Part shown: positions 46,110 through 57,800 of the stretch, in pieces | Layout of the letters: each line of letters starts with the position of its first letter | Position numbering within the stretch: position 1 is the first letter of the stretch | Source of the DNA: Manihot esculenta | Lineage: Eukaryota > Streptophyta > Magnoliopsida > Malpighiales > Euphorbiaceae | Length of the DNA stretch: 64,000 nucleotides | Direction: 5' to 3' | Assembly (NCBI RefSeq): GCF_001659605.2 | Contig: NC_035178.2 | Coordinates: 1 to 64,000, forward strand | Made by a program: the position numbers and the translations under genes | Notes under the pieces: model-generated | Seen by the model: only the letters and a program-made list of their open reading frames with translations | What the model was told of the DNA's origin: nothing | Database searches by the model: none

Positions 46110-46378
46110 TGTTGGAAAAAATCCTCTGCCATGATTGTAAATCAATCAGTGTTGGAAAGAATCCTATGCCATGATTATAAATCAATCAGTGATCTTCTGT
46201 CATGATTGTAAATCAATCAGTTATCAAATCTTACCATGTTTAGCATAGCACGATTCTAGGACATAATTGAGGGCACAATCAAAGGTCTAATTGTTCATAT
46301 TATGTACTATATAAACTCTGTAACTTACTACACAAGAGGGAAGAAAATAAAAACAGTTTTCTTCCTATAATCTCAAGA
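46110..46378 (+). repeat. 3' LTR of copia element
   Basis: Same length and internal 40-bp repeats as 27806-28074. About five substitutions are seen by eye (for example TGTTGGAAAAAATCC and CCTATGCC). It is followed by the GTTTT target duplication and the interrupted satellite. Confidence 0.93.
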
Positions 46379-47200
46379 GTTTTAACCAATAACGTTTGGC
46401 TGAGACGAAACAATAGAAATAAGAGGCAAGAAGCCGAAAACTCTTATTGAAATTCTTGAAAGATTGAAAAGTGTTTATAAACAGTTAGGAAAAGGCTATT
46501 TATAATAAAAAACTATAATATAGGAAATTATAAAAAAATCCAAAAAAATCTAAAAAATAATCAAAATACAAAATTGACCCTATAAATTATGACATTTTGC
46601 CTCAAACTTTGTGACTAGGCTTATGGCTCCCGTCACACTTTTGATGTTCGAAAAATTAGACTCTGTCAGAAGTTTTAAATCCAATAACGTTTGGCTAAGA
46701 TGAAACAATAGAACAAGAGGCAAGAAGCCAAAAGCTCTTATTGAAGTTCACGAAAGATTGAAAAGTGTTTATAAACAGCCAAGGAAAGGTTATTTATCAT
46801 AGAAAAACCTAATATAGAAAATTATGAAAAATCTAAAAAAGTAATCAAAATAAAAATTGACTCCCTAAACGGTGGAGTTTTGATTGATTATCTCTGTTAG
46901 GAATTTTAACTAATAACGTTTGGCTAAGATGAAATAATAGAAACAAGAGGCTAGAAGCTGAAAACTCTTATTGAAAATTTTGAAATATTGAAAAGTGTTT
47001 GTAGATAGCCAAAGGAAAGCTTATTTATAATAAAAAAAATCCCTAATACGGAAAATTACAAAAAAATAAAAAAAAGTAATCAAAATGCAAATTTGACCTC
47101 CTAAACGGTAAAATTTCTGCGTCAAAATTTGTGATAATGCCTACGGCCCTCGTCATACTTTTGATACAAAACTAATTAGCCTCAGTTTAGAGTTTCAACC
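46379..47200. repeat. Subtelomeric satellite between copia and the copia-type solo LTR
   Basis: The E-type monomer resumes, followed by A-type (CTATAAATTATGACATTTTG near 46577), B-type and the first part of a C-type monomer, cut at 47200. The order agrees with the E-A-B-C-D cycle further right. Confidence 0.92.
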
Positions 47201-50200
47201 TGTTAGTGTATATGCCCTAGACCATTATCTTGGACTTTTTTGTATGTCGTTTTGGTTATTAATAAAAGAGGTTTTTATCATTATTATTTGTTTGCATGTT
47301 ACATAATAATGATTATCATCCCTGGTTACTTATTATTATGTTGATAATAATAAAATATAGCTAGTATGATTATTGATTGATAATCATGAGATGATTATGT
47401 ATAGGTTGATATAATTCAATAATCATAGATACTTGTTAGAGAACAAAGTATTGGATGGACCCGCATTGAGATCACTACATGGGTCATTGTCATAAGTGAA
47501 TCTCAAAATAGTTATGTCTTAATCTTTTGACTTAAGATTGTCATAGTTTCCAACATAAGGACTGTTATATTTTGACATAACCAAACGTTATCTTTAATCG
47601 GACAATCATAAAGGTTATGATTGAGCATGATAGAAATTATGTAGAGGATAATGAACAATCAAGATAGGATTTGTCTCTCTCTTTGAGAGAGATATCTTCT
47701 AAGTCCCTGTAACATTCCAACACCTACAGATAGAAATAGAGCAACTATTAGATTTAAATTGTACCATTCCAAAGTTAGAGTAATTAGCTTCAGGGGAGGT
47801 GCTAGCTTAACCTCGAGCTAAATAGGGGAGGTGCTAGCTTATCCATAACCATTTGTCACACAATTCACCTATAGGTAGAGCACTAAAAGTTGTGTTTAGA
47901 GGTCCAACTTGCATTTCATATAGAGTTATACATTCAAAGACAGAGTTAAAATAAGAATGACCAGTAATAGTATTTTAATATTTTTAAGTTGTAATAACTG
48001 AATCATAGAAAGTCCAAATAAGAAAATAGACATATCTTAAAATAAAGCATCTAATATGATAAGCAGGTCGGAATCAAGTTACTTTCGGGAGGTGCTTAAG
48101 GGTTTTCCGATATGTTAGCTTGAGGTATTTTCTAAAACCGACATGCTTGCTTAATGAAATGAACTTCTAAAGGTTAAAAATGTAAGTTTAATAGGTCAAT
48201 CTATGAATATTGAAAGTTGAAAAACTAAATTGAAACATGTGGAAAAGTTTAGTAGGTTAAAGTGTGAATATGGAAAGTTTAAAAGTAAAATTCCAAGTTT
48301 GGCCTCCACCTTTTTCTACATTTTCACCTAAACCTACCATGTGTCACCTAGCCATACATGAAAACATGACTAGGCATGAAAGAAAAATGTGTCTTCTATT
48401 TGCTCCATCCTTGACGTACCTACACCAAAAAGAAAGAGAAAAATCATTTTGCTTTCTTATCTTCCATTTCCACCATATTTCACCAAAAAGATAAAATCTC
48501 CATCCACACAAAATCCTTTCCTAAGTGTAATAACCAGCAAGGAAACCATAGAAAGGGAGGAAAGAAGGAGAGAAGTTAAGGTGCTTAAGTGGTAAGTGAT
48601 AAGAATTTAAAATTAGGTTAGGCAAACATATTCTTCCATGTTTGTAATTAATTATATGTTGTTAAATGAATTAAAAATCATAATTTTCTTATTCTTTGTA
48701 AAGAACAAACTCAAAAGGAGGAAGGTACATCAAAGGGGAAAGGCAAGGAAAAAGAGTAACTAAGGTGTACCTAAAGATTTTGAAAAGAATTTGCAAAAGG
48801 TTTGGTGATTGTATGAAGTTCTGTTTTTTCCTTTGATTTTCTCATGAATATGTAAAATTAGGGATTGGTTTTGATCACTGGAAATACTATTTTGATTGTA
48901 TGGATATATAATATGAATGTTGAAATGATGATTGGAAGGCTTAAAGCATATAGATACAACATGGGAGCCAAAAACATAAAACTGGCAGAATAGGTTCTAA
49001 CAGGACAGCTTGTGTTGAAAACCTCATAACTTATTGTGTAATCATTAAAATTAAGCCTAACATATACCAAATGAAAGCTAAGACAAAAAACTAAAACTTT
49101 CCTGAAGTGATCAAATTCAGAATCTGTAGTTAATTATATGTAACTTGCTAGTGAACCTAAACTGGTCAAAGGGGATTATGCACCCAGAACAGTCTGTATC
49201 ACTTAGACCATAACTAATGATTTACTCAATAAAAGGAAATAATAACAGTGCCAAATGAACCCTGAGAAGTATACCTAAAACTTTGTACAAGAAAGTTAAG
49301 CTTGAATCTGTATGCAAATGTATGCATATGATATGTTTTGTTAGATTAAAAACAAATACCAAAACTGTACTGGTTAGAACCTGATTGAATAGCTTGCAAA
49401 GAAAAATTCATAACTTAAAAATGTGATATATCTTGTTAGAAAGCTAAGACATAAATACACAAAGTTCATGAAGAAAGGTGAGTCTAATTATATCCACAAG
49501 ATACTTAAAAATGTGATATAATCTCTGGCAGAAACGAACCTAAATGTAAATGTTGACCTAAAAGGGATTGACATGCTAGCTTTGCGGCCAAATTACGCAC
49601 ATGCTAGCTTGACATGCCTGCTTTACGCACATGCTAGCTTAATAGACTAAAACATTACACACATATTCTTGATGTAATAGTAATATGTTTATGGCTAAAT
49701 AATATGCTCATGAGTGAATATGGTCTATTACACACATATGTATGCTCTTAAGGACTCTTTTTATTGATGTGCTTGCTTATGAATATATAGTTCGACATAT
49801 TTGATTGTTTCAACATGTTAAGCATCTAAATGAATAATTTTAATACCAATAAATATTGAACATGAAAATATGCATTCTTGGCCCTAGTAAACCTCAGTGG
49901 GAGTCATAGATAGCATAAGGGTATGGCATGCCATATACAGTTTAGCAGTACTGCGCCCTAATGGGCTACATGATATGATATTTTCGACACATTAAGTGTC
50001 ATATAGTTTTTCGGCTTTTTAGCCATACAGGCACAACATTCGGCTTCCAGGCCATACAGTTTGGCACTTTGTGCTATACAGATACAGTTTTTCCTTATCT
50101 AGCTAGTTGATCCTACGAAGAGTTTATAGGGGCTAAGATTTAATGATATGACTTGTTAATACCTTACAAGCATGCATACATTATGATTACCAAAATATGA

Positions 50201-50327
50201 ATGATCTTATAGTTATAAAATTGCATGATTTAATTTGTCCACTTTTCACCCACTGACACGTAAAATTTTCACTTGCCTTATTAAATGATTTCATTATATC
50301 TATCATGAGTATTCTTATTATACTTGA

Positions 50328-50365
<38 letters not shown>

Positions 50366-51827
50366 ATTCACCCACTGGGCATAAGCTCAGCGCATTGGAC
50401 TTTCCATGCACAGGTATTAGATAGAGGAAGCAACAGTTAGGAGGTCTGGTTCTACATCAGCACAGAGACATCATCATAACCAGTTATTCACAAGATTTGT
50501 ATAGAGGTTGTTTATGTTTGGCATATACATTAGTAGTCTACCAAAAGTTTGTAAATGAGTGTTGAAAATAGTATGAATATAAATAAATGTGTTTACTACT
50601 TTAATTTGTTATGTTCTATTTATGGATTTAATAATGTGAAATGAGCAGATATTAAGATTTTATGACTATTTTTCATAGGGATAATTGGTAATAAACAAGG
50701 GAGACTCTTACAGTTTCACCATTTAAAATTTTTTGGTGAATTAACATGTATTTAAACAAACCAAATAACAATTTATAATGTAAAAGCTAACTTAAGTCCA
50801 TATGTATAATTGCATATAGTATAGTATGTGGCATCCTTTACTGAGCTATTATATAGACGGGTAAGGGGTGTTACAGCCCCTCGATAAGTGAGACTGAGAA
50901 ATGCATGGCCGTGCTCAAATGAATTGATAGTGTGATCAATATCATTTGATTTTTATCAGTCTACTTAGAGATCGAGAAATCATAAGTTTGAACATTATAA
51001 GTTTGACATTGACCATGACTTATGTTCAAACTAGATATCGTGTGACAAAGGGATTAATTCATGTTCTATTTATTAGGATTTATCGGACTATTGATCCTCA
51101 TATTAGTTAGATAGTCATAATGTCTTGCTAGAGGCTACTTATGACTTATGGGCCTTGTGGGACTGGGCCTATTGCCAATTAATATGACCCTATTGGGTCA
51201 CACACAAAAGAACGTTGTTGATGTGCTACGTCATATTAATGGGCTATAAACCCAAAGCCCATTAATATAATTAATAATAATAAAGTGTTATTAATATTAA
51301 TCATTAATATAATTAATAATAATAAAGTGTTATTATTATTAATCATTTATTATTATGAGATAATAATATTTAAAAGATCTGCAGTCCATCTGTAACTGTT
51401 ACAGATAAAGGACTCTATCACATAAGATATTTGAGTATCTGCGAGATTGTGATAGTGGGTTATGAACACAACTCCTTTTAGGAAAAGGAGTTATGGGAAA
51501 AAAAAAAGACTGAAATATATAAATACCCCTTATACGAATTGTGGAAGGTACATTTTTTTTTTAGAAAACTCAGTCTAAAAAACTGCAGATTGTGGAGCAC
51601 ATAATCTATCTATCTTTGAGAGAGCTAGCAATCTAGAAGGATAGAAGATGTTCGTGTGGATCAACACCATTAGTCCAACATTGTATCTTCTCGACGAGAT
51701 TAACAGGTTAGTCTCATATCCTTATTGTGAATTAAACGAATCACTCGGATTCTGGAAAAAGGAAATCAGAGAAATTTTATTTTTCCGCTGCGCCTTTGGG
51801 TTGCAATAATCTTAGGATTTTCCAACA
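47201..51827 (+). repeat. Copia-type solo LTR, itself interrupted
   Basis: Starts TGTTAGTGTATATGCCC and ends GGATTTTCCAACA. Perfect target duplication CAACC (47196-47200 and 51828-51832), which restores the satellite word TTTCAACCAATAAC. Removing the nested insertion leaves about 1.45 kb with no coding sequence, primer site or polypurine tract, so I read it as a solo LTR. A 42-bp AT-rich segment (AATATAATTAATAATAATAA...) is tandemly duplicated at about 51258-51343. The assignment to copia rests on the end sequences only. Confidence 0.82.
47708..50875 (+). repeat. Solo LTR, long Ty3/gypsy family (copy 2)
   Basis: Begins TGTAACATTCC and ends GGGGTGTTACA. The target duplication is slightly decayed, GTCCC (47703-47707) versus GCCCC (50876-50880). 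It is homologous to 24607-27273 and about 0.5 kb longer. It includes a (TA)n run at 50333-50361 and an ACTGGGCATAAGCTCAGCG block equivalent to that of copy 1. Short open frames (for example near 48264) show no conserved domain. It is younger than the LTR it interrupts. Confidence 0.83.
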
Positions 51828-54800
51828 CAACCAATAACATTTAACTAACAGAAGACAATAGAAACAAGAGGTTAGAAGCCGAAAACTCCTATTGAAATTC
51901 TTGAAATATTGAAAAGTGTTTATAAACAGTCAGGGAAAGGCTATTTATAATAAAAAACTCTAATATGGGAAATTATAAAAAATCCCAAACAATCCAAAAA
52001 TAATCAAAATGCAAAAATGACCCCATAAATGATGACATTTTGCCTCAAACTTTGTGACTAGGCTTATAGTTCTCATCACACTTTTGATGTTGGAAAAATT
52101 AGACTTTGTCAGGAGTTTTAAATCCAATAACATTTGGCTAAGACGAAACAATAGAAATAAGAGGCAAGAAGCCAAAAACTCTTATTAAAGTTCACGAAAG
52201 ATTGAAAAGTGTTTATAAACAGCTAGGGAAAGGTTATTTATAATAGAAAAACCCTAATATAGAAAATTATGAAAAATCTAAAAAAGTAATGAAAAGCAAA
52301 ATTGACTGCCTAAATGGTGGAGTTTGGATTGATTATACTATGTTAGGAATTTTAACTAATAACATTTGGCTAACACGAAATAATAGAAACAAGAGGCTCG
52401 AAGCCGAAAACTTTTATTAAAATTTTTGAAATATTGAAAAGTGTTTATAAATAGCCAAGGAAAGCCTATTTATAATAGAAAATTCCTAATACGAAAAATT
52501 ACAAAAAAATCAAAAAAAGTAATCAAAATGCAAATTTGACCTCCTAAACAGTGAAATTTTTGCGTCAAAATTTATGATAATGCCTACAGCCCTTGTCATA
52601 CTTTTGATACAAAACTAATTAGCCTCAGTTTAGAGTTTCAACCAATAACGTTTGACTAACAGAAGACAATAGAAACAACAGGTTAGAAGTCGAAAACTCT
52701 TATTGAAATTCTTGAAATATTGAAAAGTGTTTATAAACAGCTAAGGAAAGACTTATAAAAGAAAAACCCTAATATGGAAAAATAAAAAAAAAAAATTTTC
52801 CTCCTAAACGGTGGAATTTAGATTGATTAGACTCTATCGGGAGTTTTAACCAATAATGTTTGGCTAAGACGAAAATATAGAAATAAGAGGCCAAAAGCCA
52901 AAATCTCTTATTGAGATTCCTGAAAGATTGAAAAGTGCTTATAAATATTCGAGGAAAAGCTATTTATAAAATAAAAACCTTAATATAGAAAACTAAAAAA
53001 AATCAAAAAAATAATCAAAATGCAAAATTGACCCCTAAACGGTGGAGTTTAGACAGATTAGACTCCGTAAGGAGTTTTAACCAATAACGTTAGGCTAAGA
53101 CGAAACAATAGAAATAAGAGGCAAGAAGCCGAAAACTCATATTGAAATTCTTGAAAGATTGAAAAGTGTTTATAAACATTCAGGGAAAGGCTATTTATAA
53201 TAAAAAAACTCTAATATGGGAAATTATAAAAATAATCCAAAAAAATCTTAAAAATAATCAAAATGCAAAATTGTCCCCATAAATGATGACATTTTTGCCT
53301 CAAATTTTGTGACTACGCTTACGGCTCTCGTGTCACTTTTAATGTTGGACTAATTAGAATCTATTAGGAGTTTTAATTCCAATAACGTTTGGCTAAGATG
53401 AAACAATAGAAACAAGAGGCAAGAAACGAAAAACTCTTATTGAAATTCACGAAAGATTGAAAAGTGTTTATAAACAGTCAAGGAAAGGTTATTTATAATA
53501 GAAAAACCCTAATTGAGAAAATTATGAAAAATCTAAAAAAGTAATCAAACACAAAATTGACTCTCTAAACGGTGGAGCTTGGATTGATTATACTCTGTTA
53601 GGAATTTTAACTAATAACATTTGGCTAAGACGAAATAATAGAAACAAGAGGCTAGAAGCCGAAAACTCTTATTGAAATTCTTGAAATATTGAAAAGTGTT
53701 TATAAATAGCCAAGGAAAGCCTATTTATAATAGAAAATCCCTAATACAGAAAATTACAAAAAATTAAAAAAAGGTAATCAAAATGCAAATTTGACCTCCT
53801 AAACGGTGAAATTTTTGCGTCAAACTTTGTGATAATGCCTATGGCCCCTGTCATACTTTTGATACAAAACTAATTAGCCTCAGTTTAGAGTTTCAACCAA
53901 TAACGTTTGACTAATATAAGACAATAGAAATAATAGGTTAGAAGCCGGAAACTATTATTGAAATTCTTGAAATGTTGGAAAGTATCTATAAACAGCTAAG
54001 GAAAGACTATTATAATAGAAAAAACCCTAACATGGCAAAATACAAAAAAGTTTTCCCCCTAAAAGGTGGAATTTAGATTGATTAGACTCTGTCAAGAGTT
54101 TTAACCAATAATGTTTGGCTAAGATGAAACTATAGAAACAAGAGTCTAAAAGCCAAAATCTATTATTGAAATTCCTGAAAGATTGAAAAGTGTTTATAAA
54201 TAGTCAAGGAAAAGCTATTTATAAAATAAAAACCTTAATATAGAAAACTAAAAAATATCTAAAAAATAATCAAAATGTAAAATTGACTTCTAAACGGTGG
54301 AGTTTGGACTGATTAGACTCAATGAGGAGTTTTAACCAATAACGTTTGCTTAAGACGAAACAATACAAATAAGAGGCAAGAAGCCGAAAACTCTTATTGA
54401 AATTCTTAAAAGATTGAAAGGTGTTTATAAACGAATGGCTATTTATAACAAAAAACTCTAAAATGGGAAATTTAAAAAAAAAATACAAGAAAATCCAAAA
54501 TATAATCAAAATGCAAAATTGACCCCATAAATGATGACATTTTGCCTCAAACTTTGTGACTAGACTTATGGCTCTCGTCACACTTTTGATGTTGGACAAA
54601 TTAGACTCTGTCAGGAATTTTAAATCCAATAACATTTGCCAAAGACAAAACAATAGAAACAAGAGGGAAGAAGACAAAAACTCTTATTGAAGTTCACGAA
54701 AGAATGAAAAGTGTTTATAAACAGCCGAGGAAAGGTTATTTATAATAGAAAAACCGTAATATAGAAAATTATGAAAAATCTAAAAAAGTAATCAAAAGCA

Positions 54801-57800
54801 TAATTGACTCCCTAAACGGTGGAGTTTGGATTGATTATACTCTGTTAGGAATTTTAACTAATAACGTTTTGCTAAGACGAAATAATAAAAACAAGAGGCT
54901 AGAAGCCGAAAACTCTTATTGACATTTTTGAAATATTGAAAAGTGTTTATAAATAGTCATGGAAAGCCTATTTACAATAGAAAATCCCTAATACGGAAAA
55001 TTACAAATAAATAAATAAAAAAAAGTAATCAAAATGCAAATTTGACCTCCTAAACTGTGAAATTTTTGCGTCAAAATTTGTAATAATGCCTACAGCCCGC
55101 GTCATACTTTTGATACAAAACTAATTAGCCTCAGTTTAGAGTTTCAACCAATAATGTTTGACTAACAGAAGACAATAGAAACAAAAGGTTAGAAGCCGAA
55201 AACCCTTATTGAAATTCTTGAAATATTGAAAAGTGTTTATAAACAGCTAAGGAAAGGCTATTATAATAGAAAAACCCTAATATGGAAAAATACAACAAAA
55301 TTGTCCCTCTAGACGGTGGAATTTAGATTGATTAGACTCTGTCAGGCGTTTTAACCAATAATGTTTTGCTAAGACAAAACTATAGAAACAAGATACTAAA
55401 AGCCAAAATCTCTTATTGAAATTCCTGAAAGATTGAAAAGTGTTTATAAATATTCGAGAAAAAGCTATCTATAAAATAAAAACCTTAATATAGAAAACTA
55501 CAAAAACTCCAAAAAATAATCAAAATGCAAAATTGACTCCTAAACGGTGGAGTTTGAACTGATTAGACTCCGTAAGGAGTTTTAACTAATAACGTTTGGT
55601 TAAGACAAAACAATAGAAATAAGAGGAAGAAGCCGAAAACACTTATTGAAATTCTTGAAAGATAGACAAGTGTATTTAAACAGTCAGGGAAAGGCTATCT
55701 ATAATAAAAAAACTCTAATATGGGAAATTATAATAAAATCCAAAAAAGTCCAAAAAATAATCAAACTGCAAGAATGACCCCATAAATGATGACATTTTGC
55801 CTCAAACTTTGTGACTAGGCTTATGGCTCTCGTCACACTTTTGATGTTGGACAAATTAGACTCTGTCAGGAGTTTTAAATCCAATAACATTTGGCTAAGA
55901 CGAAGCAATAGAAACAAGAGGCAAGAAACCAAAAACTCTTATTGAAATTCACGAAAGATTGAAAAGTGTTTATAAACAGTCAAGGAAATGTTATTTATAA
56001 TAGCAAAACACTAATTGAGAAAATTATGAAAAATCTAAAAAAGTAATCAAAGGAAAAATTGACTGCCTAAATGGAGTTTGGATTGATTATACTCTGTTAG
56101 GAATTTTAATTAATAACATTTAGCTAAGACGAAATAATAGAAACAAGAGGCTAGAAGCCGAAAACCCTTATTGAAATTCTTGAAATATTGAAAAGTGTTT
56201 ATAAATAGCAAAGGAAAGCCTATTTATAATAGAAAATCCCAAATACGGAAAATTACAAAAAAATGAAAAAAAGCAATTAAAATGCAAATTTGACCTCCTA
56301 AACGGTGAAATTTTTGCGTCAAACTTTGTGATAATGCCTATGGCCCTTGTCATACTTTTGATACAAAACTAATTAGCCTCAGTTTAGAGTTTCAACCAAT
56401 AACGTTTGACTAACATAAGACAATAGAAACAATAGGTTAGAAGCTGGAAACTATTATTGAAATTCTTGAAATATTGAAAAGTGTTTATAAACAGATAAGG
56501 AAAGGCTATTATAATAGAAAAACCCTTAAAAAAAATTTTCACCCTAAAAGGTGGAATTTCGATTGATTAGACTCTGTCAGGACTTTTAACCAATAATGTT
56601 TGGCTTAGATGAAACTATAGAAACAAGAGTCTAAAAGCCAAAATCTATTATTGAAATTCCTGAAAGATTGAAAAGTGTTTATAAATAGTCAAGGAAAAGC
56701 TATTTATAAAATAAAAACCTTAATATAGAAAAATACAAAAAATCTAAAAAATAATCAAAATGCAAAATTGACTCCTAAACGGTGGAGTTTGGACTGATTA
56801 GACTCAGTAAGGAGTTTTAACCAATAACGTTTGCTTAAGACGAAACAATACAAATAAGAGGCAAGAAGCCGAAAACTCTTATTGAAATTCTTAAAAGATT
56901 GAAAGGTGTTTATAAACAATTAGTGAATGGCTATTTATAACAAAAAACTCTAAAATGGGAAATTTTAAAAAAAATCGAAGAAAATCCAAAATATAATAAA
57001 AATGCAAAATTGACCCCATAAATGATGACATTTTGCCTCAAACTTTGTGACTAGGCTTATGGCTCTCGTCACACTTTTGATGTTGGACAAATTAGACTCT
57101 GTCAAGAGTTTTAAATCCAATAACGTTTGCCTAAGACAAAACAATAGAAACAAGAGGGAAGAAGACAAAAACACTTATTGAAGTTCACGAAAGATTGAAA
57201 AGTGTTTATAAATAGCCGAGGAAAGGTTATTTATAATAGAAAAAACCCTAATATAGAAAATTATGAAAAATCTAAAAAAGTAATTAAAAGCAAAATTGAC
57301 TCTCTAAACGGTGGAGTTTGGATTGATTATACTCTGTTAGGAATTTTAACTAATAACTTTTGGCTAAGACGAAATAATAAAAACAAGAGGCTAGAAGTCG
57401 AAAACTCTTATTGAAATTCTTGAAATATTGAAAAGGGTTTATAAATAGTCATGGAAAGCCTATTTATAATAGAAAATCCCTAAGACGAAAAATTACAAAA
57501 AAAGTAAAAAAAAAAAAAAGTAATCAAAATACAAATTTGACCTCCTAAACGGTGAAATTTTTGCGTCAAAATTTGTGATAATGCCTACGGCCCTCGTTAT
57601 ACTTTTGATACAAAACTAATTAGTCTCAGTTTAGAGTTTCAACCAATAACGTTTGACTAACAAAAGACAATAGAAACAAAAGGTTAGAAGCCGAAAACTC
57701 TTATTGAAATTCTTGAAATATTGAAAAGTGTTTATAAACAGCTAAGGAAAGGCTATTATAATAGAAAAACCCTAATATGGAAAAATACAACAAAGTTGTC

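Larger units (their letters stand above)
27806..46378 (+). mobile_element. Ty1/copia element hosting two nested insertions
   Basis: Plus-strand copia with 269-bp LTRs (27806-28074 and 46110-46378). The 5-bp target duplication is GTTTT (27801-27805 and 46379-46383), which exactly restores the satellite word GAGTTTTAACCAATAACG. An iMet primer site abuts the 5' LTR and a GAGGGGGAG polypurine tract abuts the 3' LTR. Subtracting E2 and E3 with one copy of each target duplication leaves about 4.4 kb, normal for copia. The two LTRs differ at about 5 of 269 positions by eye, so it is older than its guests. It is inactive: gag has a stop and a frameshifting duplication, and RT is deleted. Confidence 0.93.

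Noticed and set aside
48264..48595. Frames of 68-76 codons in the nested solo LTR, and a 114-codon frame at 25635-25979
   Set aside because: No conserved domain, no matching intact frame in the homologous LTR copy, and ordinary for AT-rich LTR DNA.
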